From: Calocera cornea HHB12733
Lineage: Eukaryota; Basidiomycota; Dacrymycetes; Dacrymycetales; Dacrymycetaceae
DNA: 23,413 nt
Direction: 5' to 3'
Assembly (NCBI GenBank): GCA_001632435.1
Contig: KV424107.1
Span: 27,130 to 50,542 of the forward strand
Shown: piece after piece, positions 1 to 9,943 of the stretch
Layout of the letters: each line of letters starts with the position of its first letter
Position numbering within the stretch: the first letter of the stretch is position 1
The notes under the pieces: model-generated
What the model saw: the letters and a program-made list of their open reading frames with translations, nothing else
Database searches by the model: none
Told to the model about the DNA's origin: nothing
Translations under genes and position numbers: made by a program

Positions 1-40
1 GACGGCGGGAGCAGGCCGCTAGATCGCCGACGATCGCCTC

Positions 41-132
41 CTCCTCCCCCTCCCTCTCCCTCTCCCTCTCCACATCCACATCCACACCCAAACCCAAACC
101 CAAACCCAACCCCCTCTCCCCAGTCCATCGCC
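41..132. repeat. pyrimidine-rich low-complexity tract upstream of the first gene
   Basis: The plus strand is almost only C and T, with irregular CTCCCT units to about 72 and then short CCCAAA units at about 87-111. CT-rich tracts are common just upstream of transcription starts in filamentous fungi. This one therefore probably belongs to the promoter or 5' UTR of the plus-strand gene at 653-2773. It is not telomeric, because the unit is CCCAAA and not CCCTAA. Confidence 0.55.
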
Positions 133-254
133 CTCTCCCCATCCCACCCGGACACCCCGCAACCGCTCGAGCTCTCCTTCACCCGTACGTCTATCCCCTT
201 CCCTCCCTCCTGCCCACCGCCGTATGGCGTGTGCCGCGTGCTGCAGGATGTCCG

Positions 255-576
255 ATGTCCGATGCTAACTACATGCATGCAGCGCACGCCATACACCTCC
301 TCTCCACCCCCGGCCCCTCGCGGGCTAACGCCCCAGCCTGCCCAGACCGCCCGCCCCTCGCCCTGGCGGAGCTCACCCGCCCGGCCGACCTGGCGCAGGC
401 CCACGAGCAGCAAGTCGTCGAGCTGTTCTCCGAGCGGGAGGGGAGGCGGGTGTTGTTCGTTCGGCGGTCGGTGCTGGGGGAGCAGGCGGGGGGATTGGGG
501 GAGCAGGGCGACCTGGGCGGGCTGGAAGGGCTGCGGGAGCTGGGCTTGGAACGGGCGCAGCATGCCCGGTCGTACA
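255..576 (+). other. possible upstream coding exon of the 653-2773 gene
   Basis: An open stretch starts at ATG 255 and can be spliced in frame to the membrane-protein ORF. A donor GTGCGT at 577, a branch-like CTGAC near 618 and an acceptor CAG at 630-632 give a 56-nt intron in the right phase, for a protein of 820 residues. Against it, the encoded segment has no signal peptide and no recognisable domain, and GC-rich DNA stays open by chance. The alternative is that 255-652 is 5' UTR and translation starts at ATG 653. Confidence 0.3.
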
Positions 577-652
577 GTGCGTCTGCGTCTCCCGCGCACA
601 GCTGCGTTCTACAGCCACTGACCGTGTGCCAGACACGACGACAACAACGGGC

Positions 653-2773
653 ATGACCCCCGCAGCGCACATGCACATGACCGTCGTCCTCGCCGTGTGC
701 CTCCCGCTCGTCGCCGTCCTCCTCATCTGGATCACGCTCTACTTCCTGCGCAGGCGCTGGCGCGCCCGCCAGGCGCCCTCCCAGATGTTCGCCCCCGACG
801 GCGCGGCCCCGGGCGACCGGAACCGCATCTCGCACCGTCTACGGCCGGGCCACTACCTGCGCCTGCGCTGGCCCCAGCGCTTCTCCTGGAGCCGCCTGCG
901 GGGGAGGAAGGACGTGGTGACGCCCTACCGGCTGCCGCCCGTCGGCGAGGAGGGAGAGCAGAGCGAGACGACCGCGAGCTCCGACTCTGAGGACGACGGG
1001 CTGGACGGGGCTGGCCCGGGCCGGGGCCTGCGCTCGCGCGAGGGCAGCCAGCCCCACTCCCGCTCCACCACCACGCGCTCCCAGCACACGCAGAGCCAGT
1101 CCCGCTCCCTCACACACTCCCACAGCTGGGGCCCCTCCCAGCCATCCACATACGGCACAGGCACCTACCTCTCCAGCACCACCCCCCTCCAGCACGTCAC
1201 CTTCGACCCGGCCCTCGCCTCCCGGCCTCCCCAGGCGCCCCCGCAGCCCCCCCAGCCACAGCGGCACCCCTCCGACCCCTCCCCGCTCTCCAACTCGACA
1301 GCAGCAGCAGCGGCGGCGGCGGCGGCGGCGGCGGCCGTGGACATCGACACGTACTCCCCGATATTCGCCACGTCCGCGCAGGGGCAGGCGGTGCACGGCG
1401 CGCGCGCGCGTGCGGTGGAGGCGCCCGCGAGGCGCGCGAGCGCAGCGGGCAGCTTTGCCCGCCTTGCGCACCGGCTGAGCCGCACGGGCCTGAGCGCGCC
1501 GAGGCTCGAGCGCAGCGCGCACATCACCCCGTATGAGCTGCCGCCGATCGGCATTGGCCCGCGCCGGGGGCTGGCAGGGCCGAATGGCGCCGGCGCCGGC
1601 GCCGGTGCGGGGCAGCAGGAGCGGGAGGTAGGCAGGCACAATACGCTCCCTGCTGCTGCTGCGCCTGCGCGGCACCAGCGCCGCACGCGCACCGCTCCCC
1701 AGGGGACGCAGCCGGGCGAGCCTTCCCCGCCCGGCGCTGCGCTGGCGAAGCCGCCGCCGGCCGCGAACGGGGCCGGGAGCGCAGATGCGCACCTGCTCTC
1801 CCCGCTGTCCGCCGGCCGCGGCCGCGCGAGCGGCGCGTTCATCCTCGGCCGCGCGGCGCGGGACGTGCCCCTGCACCCGGCGGCGTACAGCGCTGCGTAC
1901 GGGTACGTGCGCAGCCCCGAGGAGGCCGTGCCTGCCTATGCTGGCGGGTACAGTATGCGCCCGGGTGCGAGGGACAGCAAGTACCCTGGGGGCCCGGGCT
2001 CGGGCTCGGGCTCGCACGACCACGGGCTGGGACCGGCGGCGGCAGGCGCAGGCGTGGAGTACCCCTCGCCCGTGTACGCGCCCCCGTCCGCTGGCGAGCG
2101 CCAGAACAGCGCCGAGCCGCACAGCGCGCACAGCGCGAAGCGGCAGAGCGGCGCGTTCATCCTAGGCGCATCACCGACGCACCTCGGCCACTCGCCGGAC
2201 GCCAACGCGCTCGCTGGGGGCACGGGCACGGGCACGCTCCTCCGGAGCGCGTCGCTCAGCCTGCCCCAGAGCGCGGGCGGCACGCTCATCCTCAACCCGC
2301 TCCCGGCGCTGCCCCCGCCCGCGCTGGCCCTCCCGCACGCGCACCACAGCCAGCAGGCGCACGTCCACCGGCCCTCCCTCCCCCGCCTCGACACGGGCCA
2401 GCCGTACTCGCACCCGCCCACGACCCCATCCGCGGGGCAGCCCTCCTCCGCGCACTCGCACCCGCACCCGCACCCGCACCCGGGCTCGGGCACACCGCGC
2501 TCCGCCCAGCTCGCGAGCGGCAGCACGGCCAGCACCTACACGCCCGGCTCGGACCTGCCCATCAAGTCCCCCTCCGGGCCGAGCACGTCCGCGAGCGCGC
2601 GGGAGAACCAGGGCCGCAGCGCCGGCAGCAGGAGCAGGAGCGAGAAGACGCGCCGGCCGCTGGGGAGCAGGGCCAGGAGGGCGACCAAGGGCGGCGAGGC
2701 GAGCCAGGACAGGCGGAATAGGCCCAAGACCCCCGAGCCCCCGCCGCCTTATGCGCCTCCGCCCGGCGCGTAG
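653..2773 (+). CDS. single-pass membrane protein with long low-complexity tail and C-terminal PPxY
   Basis: Function unknown. From ATG 653 the protein has 706 residues. A hydrophobic helix at about residues 10-31 is followed by RRRWRAR, predicting a signal anchor with the rest in the cytoplasm. The tail is Pro/Ser/Ala/His-rich and disordered-looking, with a run of about 12 alanines, a Gly-Ala repeat and a His-Pro repeat. Two motifs recur: TPYxLPPxG (near 920 and 1526) and SGAFILG (1829-1849 and 2147-2167). The C-terminus carries PPPPY, a PPxY motif; such motifs are known to bind WW domains of Nedd4/Rsp5-type ubiquitin ligases. The first in-frame ATG is 653. An upstream exon at 255-576 could extend the N-terminus. 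The antisense strand is also open for 430 codons, but only the sense frame shows a membrane helix and repeated motifs. It converges on the gene ending at 3234. Confidence 0.65.
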   Translation: MTPAAHMHMTVVLAVCLPLVAVLLIWITLYFLRRRWRARQAPSQMFAPDGAAPGDRNRISHRLRPGHYLRLRWPQRFSWSRLRGRKDVVTPYRLPPVGEEGEQSETTASSDSEDDGLDGAGPGRGLRSREGSQPHSRSTTTRSQHTQSQSRSLTHSHSWGPSQPSTYGTGTYLSSTTPLQHVTFDPALASRPPQAPPQPPQPQRHPSDPSPLSNSTAAAAAAAAAAAAVDIDTYSPIFATSAQGQAVHGARARAVEAPARRASAAGSFARLAHRLSRTGLSAPRLERSAHITPYELPPIGIGPRRGLAGPNGAGAGAGAGQQEREVGRHNTLPAAAAPARHQRRTRTAPQGTQPGEPSPPGAALAKPPPAANGAGSADAHLLSPLSAGRGRASGAFILGRAARDVPLHPAAYSAAYGYVRSPEEAVPAYAGGYSMRPGARDSKYPGGPGSGSGSHDHGLGPAAAGAGVEYPSPVYAPPSAGERQNSAEPHSAHSAKRQSGAFILGASPTHLGHSPDANALAGGTGTGTLLRSASLSLPQSAGGTLILNPLPALPPPALALPHAHHSQQAHVHRPSLPRLDTGQPYSHPPTTPSAGQPSSAHSHPHPHPHPGSGTPRSAQLASGSTASTYTPGSDLPIKSPSGPSTSASARENQGRSAGSRSRSEKTRRPLGSRARRATKGGEASQDRRNRPKTPEPPPPYAPPPGA
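1301..1336 (+). repeat. GCA/GCG trinucleotide run encoding polyalanine
   Basis: Three GCA codons are followed by a run of GCG codons, giving about 12 alanines in the cytoplasmic tail. Such a run is likely to vary in length between strains. Confidence 0.85.
2459..2482 (+). repeat. CACCCG hexanucleotide repeat encoding His-Pro
   Basis: Four perfect CACCCG units encode alternating His and Pro in the tail of the membrane protein at 653-2773. Confidence 0.85.
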
Positions 2774-3233
2774 CTGTGCGGTGCTCGCGGGACGAGACGA
2801 GGATGCGGTCGTGACCCAGATCTCGTTCGTTCACTCCGTTTCTCGAGGCGTGCCGCCCTGCACAGAGCATGCGGAACCTGCCGAGCATACACAAAAACGC
2901 GCGACGGGCGCGTAAATCCTTTCGTTTGCATCTCGTATTCTCGCACGCTCGATCCTTCTTTTATTGTTCCCCACTCGGTGTATCGTCTCCACATTATGTA
3001 CAAGTATCGCAGGACTCTCATCACTATCTCTTATTCGGGTATTATAGAGCGGTTGAATGGGCTGTGGTATGCAGGGAGGGGAGACCAGCTGAGAGTGGGC
3101 GTTCTACTGAGGCATATGCTATTATGGCGAATGTACTGGACGAATATTAGCCGCATGGTACAACCCTATGTGACTAGTCCCTTAAATATGACGAAGCGAT
3201 GGACTGTCCGGAGAAGATTGTGCTCGGGATGGA
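2774..3233. other. convergent intergenic region
   Basis: This 460-bp region lies between the stop at 2773 (plus strand) and the stop at 3234 (minus strand). Its AT content is clearly higher than in the flanking genes, as expected for two facing 3' UTRs and terminators. I see no gene. The short ORFs here have no recognisable features. Confidence 0.6.
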
Positions 3234-4946
3234 TCACCGATCGTCCTGATATCCCGGCGGGGCCTCGGAGCCCTCCATAGCGTCCGCCCGCAAACGCTGG
3301 TTCAGCACATGCACCAGGTCGATCGTCGCCGCGTTCTGCAGCATCGCAGGGCTGACGGGCGGGTCCGAAGCGGTCGACCGGCTCGGTGCGCTCCGCCCGG
3401 AGGTCGCGTCGGAGAACGTCGCTGCGAGCGGAGGCGATTGCGGCGGCGATTGGGGGTAGGACAGGGTAGACGTGAGCTCTGGCTGTGTTTCAGCGGGCTG
3501 CGGCCGATAGAAGTAGCCGGACCGCGCCGCCTTGCCTGAAGCTGGCGTGAAAGGCGTTCCGGGAAGGCCGACAGCGGGCGATGCGAGGTCAGTTGCTTCC
3601 TCCATCGGTGGAAATGGGGCCGGCTCCATGCTCGACACTTGCTTCGCTCGCCGTCGCAGCAGCAGCCACAGAAGCAGGATGACGATGGCGACACCGGCGA
3701 TGCCCCCGATCGCCACACCCGCTATTGCGCCAGAAGAGAGGCTCGCTGTGCTGCTGCCAACCTGGCCGCCTCCAGATGACGAGCCACTCGAGTCTGTGGA
3801 ACCGGGAGGGGATGGGGGCGAGGTGGTAGCTGAACCTGGAGCTCCAGACGTCGCCGATGCCACTTTCATGAGAACGAGCGCGTCCAGGTTCGTGCATACC
3901 ACCCCTCCGGGTATCCCTGGTCCATTGGGCTGATTCGAGTCGTAGTTGGACAGTGTCAGCTTATAAGTGGTCGAGGGATCTAGCCCGCCGGCCACATAGA
4001 GAACTTGCTTGTCCGCGTGCCATAAATTAGTCGCATTGTACACACTCTCCACTCCCTCGAATGAGATCGAGTAGCCAAAAGTATTGTCATCCGGACTTCC
4101 AATAAGCTGCAGCGCAGTGGTCTCTGAAGGCCATGTTAGGGTTGGACCCTGGGGCATGGAAAGACTCGCACCGTTGAAAGTGTATGTAGCTGTGACGGTC
4201 GGGTCATAGGTGCACGCGTAGGAATGAGTGCCGTTGTAGTCCTGTGAGTTATTCGCCGGCAGCCACGGCCATGGCTGATAATTCCATCCGGGATCTGTGT
4301 CATCTATTGTAACTGGAATTGACTCTTCGGTGCTAGAACGCTCGTCAGCCACGTCGTGACTCGAGGATGACCCTGCTCACCCCGTCGCACCAGCGCTTAT
4401 CTGCAGCACTGCACCGTAAAAGTCGAAACTGGCCTCATCCGTCGGTAGTGTCACGTTGACGCCGATCGTATACGATTCATAGGTCAAGTTGCCAGTCCCG
4501 AGGATAGTCTTCGCTTCCGGCCATTGCGAACAGGTGCTATCGGCACGCAAACCGCTGGTCTGTAGGGTGTGCCCGTTGGAAGTAAAGTCGAATGTCGCCC
4601 CATCGTTGGCACTCAAGCAAAACCACCATGCGGTGCCCTCGAACTGGATTTCGAAACTTGCGCCATTGTTCTCAGTATGTCGGAACGGAGTCCCTACACC
4701 AGCATTTCCGGGAACGTACACAGTGCTGCCTGAGTATGACGCATTCCAGCCCTGCGAGAACGGATGTTGAGAGCAACCTCGAGTAACAAAGTATCGCTTC
4801 AAACCTGTGCTGCAGGTCCGTCCCGAATCGGAGCATAGCTGCATGTTGTCAGACCTGTTTCTTCCACATCGGGAAAACATATCCTCACTTGAAGAGGGGA
4901 CTCTCGGAACCGAGAGTCACGTATTGGGTATTGTCGACTTCGACAT
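3234..4946 (-). CDS. array copy A: double-module membrane protein with PPxY tail, 5' end unresolved
   Basis: Most diverged member of the four-gene family. Exons 5' to 3': unresolved start to 4889, 4838-4805, 4751-4381, 4332-4172, 4123-3234. Introns are 50, 53, 48 and 48 nt and all keep phase. It has two extracellular-type modules, a Ser/Gly/Pro stalk, a transmembrane helix (GAIAGVAIGGIAGVAIVIL), then RRRAK. The tail holds NAATIDLVHVLNQRLR and ends near APPGYQ, a PPxY. Compared with B-D it lacks the intron in module 1 (EGTAWWFCL is read straight through) and the intron before the stalk. The first exon clearly encodes TLGSESP before the 4889 donor. The ATG at 4946, equivalent to the B and C starts, is out of frame (58 nt to the donor instead of 53) and hits a stop. 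Either an upstream exon supplies the start or a frameshift has damaged it. Function unknown. Confidence 0.72.
4899..4918. repeat. 20-bp inverted repeat inside exon 1 of copy A
   Basis: Nine-base arms GACTCTCGG and CCGAGAGTC are separated by AA. They lie in the codons for TLGSES, just downstream of the place where the start of copy A loses frame. B and C lack a perfect hairpin at the equivalent site. Confidence 0.7.
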
Positions 4947-5647
4947 GAGAGCGAAAAGGACGAGGTACGCGAACGCGCAGGTCGTGTACAGACCTTGGCA
5001 GTGCCGGGGAGAGGCACGGCGTTCCGAAAGATGCTCATTTCCTTGCAGGTTCGGGGTGATAAGAATATCCGCCGCGGTCGCGCCGGTGCAAGAGGCGCGG
5101 GCTTCTGTTGATTGTCCCCGTTCACACGCATAGCCTTCGTGATGGTATGGACAGCCCTGATCTCGGTCAGGGACCAAACCCGGTTCTTCTTGGCGTCCAC
5201 CGACCGCCGAAGCAAAAGAGACGCGCCCTCTCCCACAGCTCGTACGTTGATTGTTGCCCGCTACAGCATGTGGCTCAGACATAGGGCGACTAGAGGTGGT
5301 CATGTTGTCAGGGTATTCATTTTCACCTGCCGTAATGTTGCGCTCGTCTCGCAATTTGCCTCACCTCCATAAGTGAGCAAGAAGCAAGGAAATCCCAGTA
5401 GCCCGATCTTGGTTGGTTTCACGCTAGTCAGTGTGCTCTTTCGAGTACCTTCAACATGCGGACCACCCCTTTGTCTCAGTGGCCTTGTTAGATCGGCACG
5501 AGTGGATATCGCATTATGTCATTGCGAATTACACAACAGAAGAACAGAAGGGGGCGAGTGGGGCAGAACGTAAGAAGGAGAACAGAGCTTAACAGATGAT
5601 TGAATGTGTCCTTGTAGCCAGACTTGTTCACCATACAGTACAATCAA
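4947..5647. other. upstream region of copy A and downstream region of copy B
   Basis: About 700 bp without a supportable gene. On the minus strand near 4950-5005, a frame different from that of copy A reads a hydrophobic stretch (CAFAYLVLFALM) that resembles a signal peptide. It runs into a stop, and I cannot join it to copy A with ordinary splice sites. The rest should hold the promoter of A and the 3' UTR of B. Confidence 0.45.
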
Positions 5648-7508
5648 CTAGCCATATGTGGGAGGCTCCTCGATGTTATCCGCCTGCTCCCGGCGCAGTC
5701 GCTGGTTGAGGATAGTAACAAGGTCGACCGTTGGAGCATTCTGCAGGATATCGTTCGGAAGGAGAAGATCGTTGCTGCTCGACGTTACGTTCGGGAACAG
5801 CGGTCCCACACTCGGGCTTATTCCAGCATTGGTAGTCTCCGAGGAGGTCGATCCGGGTGACTTGTCATTTCTGTAAACAGAAGATAGTGCAGGAACAATC
5901 GAAATGGAGGCCGAAGGACCAGTGAAGACTGTTGACTGCGGCTCAACAGGTGGTGTGACATAAGGAATCGGATCCGGCGGGTTCGGTGTACCGCCGCGAT
6001 ATGAGTTGCTGAATACCGCCGGTCCCGTTCCGGTCGCCCCTTGAGCTCGTTTTTTCATCCGTGACAGCAGGAAGAAGAGGAGAGCGATGATAGCTAATGC
6101 AATCAGTGCACCAATAACACTACCAGCGATTGCGCCGCCCGACAAGGCACCGGAACTGGAAGACCCGCCCCCACCGGTGTCGGCGTTGCTGGACTGGCTG
6201 GGTCCGCTTGTGGTACTGCCACCCATGGTCGTGCTCGGCTGGGAGCCTGACGGCCTGGGTACCAGTCAGTGCCAGTAGTATACAACAGCAGCTGATGATA
6301 AGACTGCTCACGTGGACTGTGAATCGGATATAATGGGCTGGACGAGAACAACAGCATCCAAGTTGACGCAGTACACGCTCGTGTTCGAGCCTGCAGGGCC
6401 AGTTGGCTGGTTGGGATTAAAATCCAAGAGAGTCAAGGTGTACTCTTGCGTAGGATCTAGACCGCCGGCGAAAAAGAAGGTCTGTCTGACGGCCCACAGA
6501 TAATTGGTAGAATTGTAGGTCGTCTGGACGTTGTTGAATTGAACCGAGTAGCCGAATGTGTTACTCGACGGTGACCCGATCAGCTGAACGATTGATGTTC
6601 CTAGACGGGTTTTCAGCAAGTGATGAGTTGTTGTACATGTCGGGGAGAAGACAAACCATTGAAAGTAATTGAGGCTGTGATAGAGGATCCGTCTGTGCCG
6701 TAGTATGCGCAACCGTATGTATGTGTGCCATTGTACTCCGGTCCGTAGTTCCCTTGTGGCCAAGGGGCAGGCTCATATATCCAGTCCGTGTTTCGATCAT
6801 CTATCCACAAAGGTGTCGAGACAGCCGTACTGATGGCAGCGCCCAGTCAGCCGTTTCAGAGGACGCCAACGGTTGAGGCTCACCCGGATGGACCGGCGCT
6901 CAACGTGACAATCCCTCCGTAGAAGTCGAGCTCAGCGTCGTTGGTGATGGCCGCACTGAACTGCGCAGTATGGAGGCCATAGCTCAGTCCATCGGCAATA
7001 AGGGGTATTTGAGATCCAGGCCAGGCATCACATGCCGGGTCATCAGCTGCTCCCGTCTTTGTGACGGCGTTATTGTCGACTGTCAACGCATAGCCAGCTC
7101 CGCTGATCGTACCGAGACACAAGTAAAGGGCCTCTCCTTTGCGTTTGCGTAAGCACTCGCTGGAGGGAATGAGAGGGCAACCGCCTAAGATCACCTTGAA
7201 AATCTAGCGAAAAACCTGCGCCATCTAGCTGGGTACGGCGATACGGTGTGCCAATACCCAGCATGCCTGCCACTCCATTGTCTTGAATGCCTCCACTGTA
7301 GCTGGAGTTCCATCCCTACAACGGATCTCTGAAATGAGAATGTGCGTGCAACAACGACCCGAAGCTCACCTCAGTGACGGGGCCTTCACGGAATGGCACA
7401 TATCTACACGCCAATGGTCAGCCAGAAACTCAACACTTTGAGGGAAAGTCTTCACTGGAATGTTGGACTTTGTGAACCTAGAGAGAGATTGTACGGTTGT
7501 ATCGACAT
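5648..7508 (-). CDS. array copy B: double-module single-pass membrane protein with PPxY tail
   Basis: Function unknown. Exons 7508-7456, 7403-7370, 7315-7195, 7136-6884, 6829-6657, 6600-6312, 6254-5648, all joined by 52-58 nt GT-AG introns in phase, give 509 residues. Module 1 runs from about residue 19 to 153 and module 2 from about 154 to 305; both look like all-beta, carbohydrate-binding-type folds of the kind seen in many basidiomycete surface proteins (inference). A Ser/Thr/Gly stalk leads to a helix at about 349-371 followed by RMKKR. The tail has IPYVTPPVEP, then NAPTVDLVTILNQRLRR, and ends EEPPTYG (PPxY at 505-508). The start MSIQPYN is favoured because an in-frame TGA lies shortly upstream with no AG between that could be a splice acceptor. 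No signal peptide is visible. Nearly identical in layout to copy C. Confidence 0.85.
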
Positions 7509-8105
7509 GTTTGCAACAACCCAAAGAGCATTTTGCCATCATTAGACAAATCTGGCGGAGCAAGACCAGTCTGTTGCCATGCGCATAGCCGGTCGACCCA
7601 CGAGGTTCACATAACCCTTCCATTCCCTGGAGACGCATGCTCTGGACTTGGGAATTGAGTTCTCGGCTGCCAAATGTTCGGAAAAGAATTCGAATGCCGT
7701 AACAGGATAGGTCAATCACGACGCGGCGGCCTACATAGCCTCCGTCGTATATAGAAAAGCTTGGCATCGCACCGCCGCACAATTCGTCAAGCACGGAATA
7801 GTTATACGTCCGAGATACAGATCGCTATCCAGTGAGTCAACATTGCGAGAGAGCGGCAGCGCTTCGGAAATCACCTTACTTGCTATAGATGCCTGCCGCT
7901 CTTTAGACCTGAGTCATATTAGGACTACAGGATACGCCAATCAACCTGAGATTCTGATACGTGACCTGGGAGTTCGGTTCATCCTGAATTGACTATCATA
8001 CAACAGAGCGACAGCGGGCCAAGTAAAGCAGAACCGGAATGAACACATATAGAAATCATCAAATGCGTACTTCGCCACTGAAAATAGTCACAATCCATCC
8101 CATCA
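7509..8105. other. upstream region of copy B and downstream region of copy C
   Basis: Nearly 600 bp without a supportable gene. The part next to the copy B start is similar to the sequence above the copy C start (for example GGAGCAAGACCA near 7555 and 9992, and GACCCACG further up), so the promoter was copied with the gene. A 142-codon minus-strand ORF at 7366-7794 overlaps exons 1 and 2 of copy B in another frame and is not credible. Confidence 0.6.
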
Positions 8106-9943
8106 CTAGCCGTACGTCGGAGGCTCCTCGATGTTATCCGCCTGCTCCCGGCGTAATCGCTGGTTCAAGATGGTAACCAGATCGACTGTGGGGGCATTCT
8201 GCAGGATATCGTTTGTCGATCGAGGATCACTGCTGCTCGACGTGCCGCCCTCTGACATCGGGCCCGTGCGGGGCCGTATGCCTGCATATGCAGCATCGGA
8301 GGGGGTCGATCGAGGTGATTTGTCGTTTCTATAGCCAGAAGAAGATAGTGCTGGTCCAGTCGAAATAGACGCCGACGGACCAGTGAAGAATGCTGACTGC
8401 GGTTCAATAGGTGGTGTGACATAAGGAATCGGGTCAGGCGGGTTCGGTGTGCCGCCGCGATAGGAGTTGCTAAACACCGCTTGCCCGCTGCCGTCCGCTC
8501 CTTGGCCTCGCCTCTTCATCCGTGATAGCAGGAACCAGATGATCGCGATGAGAGCCAGAACAACGACAACACCAATAACGATGCCTGCGATTGCACCGCC
8601 AGACAACCCGCCAGAGCCTGAAGACCCGCCTCCACCGGTGTCGGCACCGCTGGACTGGCTCGGTGCACCGGTTGTACTGACACCAGTAGTTGTGCCGGTA
8701 GAAGATGAAGAGCCCGAAGATCTGAGCAAAAGTCAGCATGTGTGCATCAGGCGGTGATCATGGGACGCACGTAGACTGCGCATTGGAAATAATAGGCTGG
8801 ACGAAGACGACTGCATCCAAGTTGACGCAATAGAAGCCATTCGTGTTCAGACCCGGAGGGCCATTTGGCTGGTTGGCATCGAAGTCAACCAGCGTCAAGG
8901 TATACTCTTGGGTGGGATCCAGGCCGCCAGCGAAGAAGAAGGTCTGTCGGTTCGCCCACCAGTAGTTGGTGGAATTGTAGACGGTCTGGACATTGTTGAA
9001 TTCGATGGAGTAGCCGAACGTGTTGCTTGTGGAAGACCCAATGAGCTGTACAATCGATGTTCCTAGACATATCTCTTAGTAAGTGAGGGTTGGTTGCATG
9101 GGGTGGGGACAAACCATTGAACGTGATTGAAGCTGTGACAGAGGAGTCGTACGGGCAAGCGTAGGTATGTGTGCCATTGTACTCCGCCGGGTTGTTGCCT
9201 TGGGCCCACGGACCTGGCTCATATATCCAGTCCGGGCTGCGATCATCTACCCACACGGGCGCTGAGACAGTCGTTCTGATAGCAGCTCCGGTGTCAGCAA
9301 CCGTACAGAGCAACAACGGGTCACACCTACCCGGGTGATCCGGCACTTAACGTGATAATACCGCCATAGAAGTCGAGCTCGGCAGCGCCAGTAATGGTTG
9401 CATTGAACTCCGCCGTATGTCGCCCATAGTTCAAGCCATCAGCAACAAGGAGCACTTGAGATCCAGGCCAACCGTCACATGTCGGATCATTCGCGGCTCC
9501 CGTCTTGGTGACGGCATTGCTGTCGACTGTCAAGGTATAACCAGCTCCGCTGACCGTACCCAGACACAAGTAGAGAGCCACTCCTTGGATCGCGTGTAAG
9601 CGCTCGAGCAAGATGGCAAGCGCTTAAGGCTACCTTGGAAGTCCAGGGAGAAACTTGCGTCGTTTAATTGTGTACGGCGATATGGAGTGCCAACACCTTG
9701 GGAGCCTTCCAGGCCGTTCCACTCAATATTGCCACTGTAAGATGAATTCCATCCCTAAATCGGCCCGAGGAGTGAGACATTGAACTGAAACACTCTCCCG
9801 GAACCTACCGCGGTAACTGGCCCATCTCGGATGGGTACATACCTGACATGGTGAGCCCGCAATCTCAACAAGTCCATTGAAAATTCTTACTGGAATGTTG
9901 GGCTCTCCGAACCTAGGGAGATGTTATACGGCTGTATCGACAT
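8106..9943 (-). CDS. array copy C: double-module single-pass membrane protein with PPxY tail
   Basis: Close twin of copy B and again exactly 509 residues. Exons 9943-9891, 9842-9809, 9754-9634, 9583-9331, 9275-9115, 9062-8771, 8721-8106, with introns of 48-55 nt. The first four exons have the same lengths as in B (53, 34, 121, 253 nt). The later exons differ by multiples of three that cancel out. The start MSIQPYNISLGSESPTF matches B; an in-frame TGA lies just upstream. The helix is at about 348-371, followed by RMKRR. The tail has IPYVTPPIEP, NAPTVDLVTILNQRLRR and EEPPTYG. The last 30 residues are almost the same as in B, while the middle of the tail has diverged. This suggests constraint on the tail end or recent gene conversion. 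No signal peptide seen; function unknown. Confidence 0.85.

Noticed and set aside
87..111. CCCAAA-type repeats as a telomere end
   Set aside because: Fungal telomeres are usually CCCTAA/TTAGGG; these units are few, irregular and inside a longer CT-rich promoter-like tract.
839..2131. 430-codon minus-strand ORF opposite the first gene
   Set aside because: Antisense shadow of a GC-rich, codon-biased, low-complexity gene; Arg/Ala/Gly-rich without a domain, whereas the sense frame has a membrane helix and repeated motifs.
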